Shown here one piece after another: positions 22,264 through 26,079 of a DNA stretch of 26,079 nucleotides. The notes beneath the pieces were generated by a model, which saw only the letters and a program-made list of their open reading frames with translations, was not told the DNA's origin and did no database searches. The position numbers and the translations under genes are program-made. The stretch lies in NCBI GenBank assembly GCA_002413865.1, contig DHXX01000011.1, positions 71,969 through 98,047 on the forward strand. Reading direction: 5' to 3'. Position 1 is the first letter of the stretch. Every line of letters begins with the position of its first letter. This DNA is from Candidatus Saccharibacteria bacterium UBA5145 (GTDB lineage Bacteria > Patescibacteriota > Saccharimonadia > Saccharimonadales > UBA4665).

Positions 22264-23052
22264 ATGTCAGATTCATCCAACCCCACCACCCACCAGAAAC
22301 GCCGAGCCGATCAATACAATGATCCTAAGCATAACTATCTGCACTATTGGGACGGTCGACAATACGAACACGCCGCCGAAGAGATCGCTCTCAAAAAACT
22401 GCTGCGCGGCAAGCATTTTCAGACGGCTATCGATGTCGGTGGTGGCTATGGTCGGCTCTGCCTGTTCTTAGAAAAGTATGCCGACAAGGTTATTTTGGCC
22501 GAGCCTAGCCAACAACAGCTCGACATTGCCGCTGATTTTTTGAAGGACCACCCGGAAATCCAGCGCCGCCTGACGCAGGCCGACGATCTCAAGTTTGCCG
22601 ATAAATCGGCTGACTTGATCACGATGATTCGCGTTATGCACCATTTGCCTGAGCCGAGCGCTGAATTTAGTGAAATCGCCCGCGTCCTGAGTGACGACGG
22701 TTTGGCTATTATCGAAGTCGCCAATTACCTCCACGCCCGAAACCGACTTAAATACCTACTCAAGGGCGAACGCATGCCCGTCAAACCGGTCGACATCCGT
22801 TCCAAGCAAAACCAACGCGACGACGAAATCGCTTTCGTTAACCACAACCCCCGAACCGTCATCCGCCAGCTGGAACACGCCGGTTTGCACGTCGAAGCGA
22901 CCTTATCGGTCTCTAATTTGCGCAGCACCCGCTTAAAGAAAATCGTGCCGCACCGACTGTTGGTCGGAACCGAATATCTCTTGCAGCGCCCCTTGGCCGG
23001 CAGCTACTTTGGCCCGAGCATCTTTTTCTTGGTCAGCAAGACCAGCAACTAG
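22264..23052 (+). CDS. Class I SAM-dependent methyltransferase
   Basis: A 262-aa methyltransferase with a Rossmann fold: motif I AIDVGGGYGRL (about 55-65), motif II acidic residue in VILAEPSQQQLD, motif IV ADLITMIRVMHHLPEPS (UbiE/type-11-like), and motif V AEFSEIARVLSDDGLAIIEVANY. The C-terminal part (FVNHNPRTVIRQLEHAGLHVEATLSVSNLRS) resembles small-molecule or lipid methyltransferases but does not define a substrate. ATG 22264 is preferred over TTG 22237 because the -10 box lies between them. There is no Shine-Dalgarno. Repeat element C follows its stop by 5 nt. Confidence 0.88.
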   Translation: MSDSSNPTTHQKRRADQYNDPKHNYLHYWDGRQYEHAAEEIALKKLLRGKHFQTAIDVGGGYGRLCLFLEKYADKVILAEPSQQQLDIAADFLKDHPEIQRRLTQADDLKFADKSADLITMIRVMHHLPEPSAEFSEIARVLSDDGLAIIEVANYLHARNRLKYLLKGERMPVKPVDIRSKQNQRDDEIAFVNHNPRTVIRQLEHAGLHVEATLSVSNLRSTRLKKIVPHRLLVGTEYLLQRPLAGSYFGPSIFFLVSKTSN

Positions 23053-23057
23053 CCAAT

Positions 23058-23125
23058 AGGAATTAGGAATTAGGAATTAGGAAATAGTAGCCGCTGCGCA
23101 CTAATTCCGAATTCCTAATTCCGAG
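23058..23125. repeat. Palindromic element of 7-nt units (element C)
   Basis: AGGAATT three times then AGGAAAT (23058-23085) in perfect 7-nt register, a short core, then AATTCCG, AATTCCT, AATTCCG (23103-23123). The arms are reverse complements and would form a long stem between the methyltransferase gene and recG. It shares its AGGAATT/AGGAAAT vocabulary with element B. Confidence 0.85.
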
Positions 23126-23153
23126 TTGCTATCCAACTTTTTACCATTTTCCG

Positions 23154-23159
23154 TATACT
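23154..23159 (+). promoter_or_regulatory. -10 box immediately upstream of recG (leaderless)
   Basis: TATACT ends 6 nt before the ATG at 23166, with no Shine-Dalgarno between. The -35 region is poor. Confidence 0.6.
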
Positions 23160-23165
23160 TGGGTT

Positions 23166-25202
23166 ATGACTTTGGATAGTGAGATTACGCAATTGGCTGG
23201 GATTGGTCCGGCGGTCGCCAAAAAATTTGCTATTTTGGGCATTACGACGCTCGCCCAATTGATCGACTATTTGCCGCGTCGTTACGAGGATTATTCGTTA
23301 CTGACGGGCGCCGGTCAGCTCAAACCCGGCCCGGTGACCATCAAAGCCAAGATCGAACACTTGACCGGCCGCTATGTCCGCCGCGGCATGCACATCACCG
23401 AAGCGATTGGCCGCGACAGTAGCGGCAGCGTTCGGCTTATCTGGTTCAACCAACCGTACCGGGCGACGGCCATCAAACGCGACCAGGCTTACTATGTTTC
23501 CGGCGTCTATGAACTAAGTCACCAGCGTTTTGGCATTATGAATCCCAGCCTCGAACTCGTCAGTGATTTTCCGGTCAACACCGCCCGGATACTGCCAATC
23601 TATCGCGAAACCAAAGGTCTGACGTCGCGTCAGATTCGCGCCGCCCTGTCGCAAGCCGTCCCGCTGATGGCGGCCCTACCCGAGACCCTGCCGGCCTGGC
23701 TGGTCCAAGATCAAAAACTGCTCAGCCGGGCGAGCGCTCTGCGCGCCATGCATTTTCCAGAGTCGAGCCGTCAGCTCGCAGGGGCCCAGGCCCGGCTCGG
23801 CTTCGAGGAAGTCTTTGGTCTGGCGCTGGCTAGCCTGCTCAATAAACGGGCCAATCAGCACGAACACGCTTTGAGCATTCCGTTTGACGAACATTTGGCT
23901 CGGACGTTCGTCAAGCATCTACCATTTCAACTGACCGATGCCCAGCGCCAGGTTATCTGGCAAATTTATCAAGATTTACAAAAGCCGCAGCCGATGAATC
24001 GCCTGGTCGAAGGCGACGTCGGGTCGGGTAAGACGGTCGTCGCGACGATGGCGGCGCTGATGGCGCTCCAGCAGGGCTGGCAAGTGGCCTTCATGGCCCC
24101 GACCGAACTACTGGCCCGCCAGCACGCCGCTACGGTGTATGACTTACTCAAGCCTCTCGGGCTAGAAACGACGGTCGATTTGCTAGTCGGCAGCCTCAAG
24201 CCGGCCCAGAAAGCTCGCGCTCGGGCGGCGATTGCCAGCGGCCAGGCCCAATTTATCGTTGGCACGCAGGCCTTGATCCAGGAAAAGGTCGACCTGCCCA
24301 AACTCGCTCTCGTCGTCATCGACGAGCAGCACCGTTTCGGCGTCGACCAACGCAAAGCCCTCCAAATCAAGGCCGGGCACATGCCACACGTCCTCAGCCT
24401 GACGGCGACGCCAATTCCGCGCAGTCTGGCGCTGACCCTCTACGGCGAACTCGACATTTCGGTCCTCGGGGTCAAACCGCCAGGACGCCCACCGATTATT
24501 ACCGAGATTGTCTCACCCAACTCGCGACCCCAGGTCTACGCCGCCATCACCCAGCAACTAGCCGCCGGCCGCCAACTGTTCGTCGTCTGTCCGTTGATTA
24601 GCGAATCCGATACCCTGACGGTTCGTTCGGCCGAGCTGGTCTACGAAGAAATGAGTCAAAAAGATTTCAAAAACTGGCGCATCGGGCTGTTGCACGGCAA
24701 ACTCAAACCCGACGCCAAGGCGGCCGTCATGGCGGCGTTCGTCAGGCACGAGCTCGACATCTTGGTGTCGACGACTGTTGTTGAGGTCGGTGTCGACGTG
24801 CCAAATGCAACCGTCATGTTGCTCGAGGGCGCCGAACGCTTTGGCCTGGCTCAGATCCACCAGCTGCGCGGTCGGGTCGGTCGAGCCTCCCACCAGGGCT
24901 ATTGTTATTTATTATTGAGCGACTCCAAGGCCCCCAGTCGCCGGCTGCGCGCCGTGGAAAGTTCGAATGACGGCTTTAAATTGGCCGAACTCGACCTAGA
25001 ATTACGGGGACCGGGCGCCATCTATGGTAGTCTGCAACACGGTCAGCTCGACCTGCGCGTCGCCAAACTCAGCGACGTCAAACTGATCGCCAGCGCCCGG
25101 TCGGCCGCTCAGGATTTTCTCGATAAGTCAGAAAATTTGGTACACTATCATGAGCTAGCCGCCCAGGTCGCTCGACTAAGAACCGTCACCAACCTCAATT
25201 AA
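23166..25202 (+). CDS. recG: ATP-dependent DNA helicase RecG
   Basis: A 678-aa superfamily 2 helicase that regresses stalled forks and processes Holliday junctions. The N-terminal wedge/OB domain (about 1-155) includes LIDYLPRRYEDYS and the strand-splitting OB fold. The helicase core has Walker A GDVGSGKT (283-290), the DEQH box (386-389, in VVIDEQHRFGVDQR), motif III SLTATPIPRSLALTLYGELD, and motif VI HQLRGRVGRASHQGYCYLL; the end LDLELRGPGAIYGSLQHGQ corresponds to the RecG/TRG region needed for fork movement. Length matches the family (about 690). The start is supported by the leaderless box at 23154. Confidence 0.97.
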   Translation: MTLDSEITQLAGIGPAVAKKFAILGITTLAQLIDYLPRRYEDYSLLTGAGQLKPGPVTIKAKIEHLTGRYVRRGMHITEAIGRDSSGSVRLIWFNQPYRATAIKRDQAYYVSGVYELSHQRFGIMNPSLELVSDFPVNTARILPIYRETKGLTSRQIRAALSQAVPLMAALPETLPAWLVQDQKLLSRASALRAMHFPESSRQLAGAQARLGFEEVFGLALASLLNKRANQHEHALSIPFDEHLARTFVKHLPFQLTDAQRQVIWQIYQDLQKPQPMNRLVEGDVGSGKTVVATMAALMALQQGWQVAFMAPTELLARQHAATVYDLLKPLGLETTVDLLVGSLKPAQKARARAAIASGQAQFIVGTQALIQEKVDLPKLALVVIDEQHRFGVDQRKALQIKAGHMPHVLSLTATPIPRSLALTLYGELDISVLGVKPPGRPPIITEIVSPNSRPQVYAAITQQLAAGRQLFVVCPLISESDTLTVRSAELVYEEMSQKDFKNWRIGLLHGKLKPDAKAAVMAAFVRHELDILVSTTVVEVGVDVPNATVMLLEGAERFGLAQIHQLRGRVGRASHQGYCYLLLSDSKAPSRRLRAVESSNDGFKLAELDLELRGPGAIYGSLQHGQLDLRVAKLSDVKLIASARSAAQDFLDKSENLVHYHELAAQVARLRTVTNLN

Positions 25203-25269
25203 ACGGTCCCCACCACTGTCGCTAACTTTCAACGTTCTAACTCATCACTTTTAACCGCCTCGAGATTCT

Positions 25270-26055
25270 ATGTACGCCATTGTCTTTCACGCCCATCAAA
25301 AAATTAACCGTGTCGCTTATCGCCACCTCAAGCGTTTGCAACCGGATGGCTATTTCCCCGGTATCCGCCAGATCCTTCATTTTGAAGGCCGCAATGGTCC
25401 GGACGCCACCAAACTCAAGAAACCCGGTCCGGGTGAACAGCCGTGGCACTTTGTTGATCCGCTCAATCTGGATGACGTCGAGCTCCACCACCTAATCGAT
25501 GGTCACTATCAAGCCTTAGTTATCGCTCTCAAGGCGCGCGACGAGATTCGCAGCGCGTTCGAAGCGGCCTGGTTGGCCCATTCCCTAGTCGACGGCTTGA
25601 CGCCGGCGCACCACTATCCCTACGAGCAAGAACTAGCCTTGCTGCGCGGCGAGGACCGCCACAGCCGCAAGGGCCTGCTGGGGCGGATTTATGTTCGTGG
25701 CGATACGGTTCGCCAGTCTTTTAAACGTAGCCTGCTCCTAATCGGTCCGAAGGGCTTGTTGACGACGCATGCCATGTTTGAAGCCGGCGCTTACGCGATT
25801 ATCGCGCCTTTGCCTCTGAAGCGGGCCTTGCCGTCGCCCAAAGATATCGAAATCGTCTCGGCGCAAGGCGTGGTCGGGCTATTCAAGCAATTGGCTACCG
25901 AAATCGCCGGTCTCGAACTCTACACTCGTTTTTATCAACGGGGTTGGACCCAACACCTCAGCCGCGATATCCGCCGCGAACTGGCGCCGCGGATGGTACG
26001 AATGGTCCTGCTGGCCTGGTACAGCGCGGCGCGCGAAGGGGAGGAAGAGGCGTGA
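25270..26055 (+). CDS. Protein with the HxxxDxxxxxH motif of the zinc phospholipase C / S1-P1 nuclease fold
   Basis: A 261-aa, mostly helical, soluble protein 67 nt after recG. The segment AAWLAHSLVDGLTPAHHYPYE has His104-x3-Asp108-x5-His114, the zinc triad of S1/P1 nucleases and zinc-dependent phospholipase C, and a WHFVDP element at 59-64 with His60 and Asp63 resembles their first zinc site; further His residues (7, 9, 73, 74, 79) could complete a cluster. There is no signal peptide, unlike the secreted members, so a cytoplasmic or host-directed role is unclear. The C-terminal region (REGEEEA) ends at TGA 26053-26055. Start ATG 25270 has no -10 box or strong Shine-Dalgarno close by, so it is probably read through from recG. 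Enzyme class is an inference from one motif pattern. Confidence 0.7.
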   Translation: MYAIVFHAHQKINRVAYRHLKRLQPDGYFPGIRQILHFEGRNGPDATKLKKPGPGEQPWHFVDPLNLDDVELHHLIDGHYQALVIALKARDEIRSAFEAAWLAHSLVDGLTPAHHYPYEQELALLRGEDRHSRKGLLGRIYVRGDTVRQSFKRSLLLIGPKGLLTTHAMFEAGAYAIIAPLPLKRALPSPKDIEIVSAQGVVGLFKQLATEIAGLELYTRFYQRGWTQHLSRDIRRELAPRMVRMVLLAWYSAAREGEEEA

Positions 26056-26060
26056 GGGTG

Positions 26061-26079
26061 CTGTCTCTTATACACATCT
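26061..26079. other. Nextera/Tn5 mosaic-end adapter remnant at the contig end
   Basis: The final 19 bases (CTGTCTCTTATACACATCT) are exactly the reverse complement of the Tn5 mosaic end used in Nextera libraries. Being at the very end of the sequence, they are library adapter left in the assembly and not genomic DNA. Confidence 0.97.

Noticed and set aside
26061..26079. Native Tn5-type transposon end
   Set aside because: Exact 19-base mosaic end at the very last base with no transposase nearby fits library adapter far better.
1..26079. UGA read as glycine (Gracilibacteria/Absconditabacteria code)
   Set aside because: rnhB, the 195-aa protein and the last gene end properly at TGA, and conserved genes contain no in-frame TGA.

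Overview
The window looks like the end of a chromosomal contig from a Patescibacteria (CPR) bacterium, most likely a Saccharibacteria (TM7) relative. The points behind this are: a dense housekeeping gene set with very short spacers; TGA used as an ordinary stop (rnhB and three other genes), which excludes the UGA-glycine code of Gracilibacteria/Absconditabacteria; a WhiB-type regulator, a family otherwise typical of Actinobacteria; a multi-domain class A PBP; and start codons sitting directly after -10 boxes. The lineage is inferred, not proven. The window opens inside dnaE and ends with 19 bases identical to the Nextera/Tn5 mosaic-end adapter, so the right edge is a contig end.

Layout, left to right. 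1-5200: the 3' part of dnaE; a membrane-anchored CAP/SCP-domain protein (-); a SpoU/TrmH-type RNA methyltransferase (-); a PilB/GspE-type ATPase lacking the usual zinc cysteines; a small WhiB-like protein. 5257-7534: rplS with a clear intrinsic terminator, rnhB and yraN (a widely conserved neighbourhood), a run of three small hairpins, and an unrecognised 195-aa protein. 7624-11801: an M1 aminopeptidase (-) divergent from nusA, whose leader carries a terminator-like hairpin, and a small cysteine-containing ORF. 11803-17484: a perfect CIRCE operator overlapping a sigma70-type promoter, then clpC, a membrane-anchored HExxH protein, radA and a PIN-TRAM (YacL-like) protein in one tight run. 17498-20659 (-): a large PBP1A with Ig-like and fibronectin-III tails. 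20763-26055: a promoter, a 52-aa leader ORF coupled to tyrS through a structured leader, a SAM methyltransferase, recG, and a protein with the HxxxDxxxxxH zinc motif of the phospholipase C / P1 nuclease fold.

How the genes fit together. The clpC-radA-yacL order resembles the Bacillus clpC operon, but with HrcA/CIRCE control in place of CtsR, a metallopeptidase-like gene inserted, and disA absent. dnaE, rnhB, radA and recG serve replication and repair. rplS, nusA, tyrS and the methyltransferases serve gene expression. The PBP, CAP protein and HExxH protein act at the envelope.

The most interesting signals not explained by gene content are: three intergenic palindromic elements built of strictly periodic 7- or 8-nt units; about nine genes with TANNNT boxes ending 6-9 nt before the start codon (putative leaderless mRNAs); a WhiB-like gene outside Actinobacteria; the tyrS leader element; TyrRS with the HIGH histidines replaced by Thr and Asn; and the CIRCE-controlled protease module. 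All functional statements rest on reading motifs by eye; no search was run.
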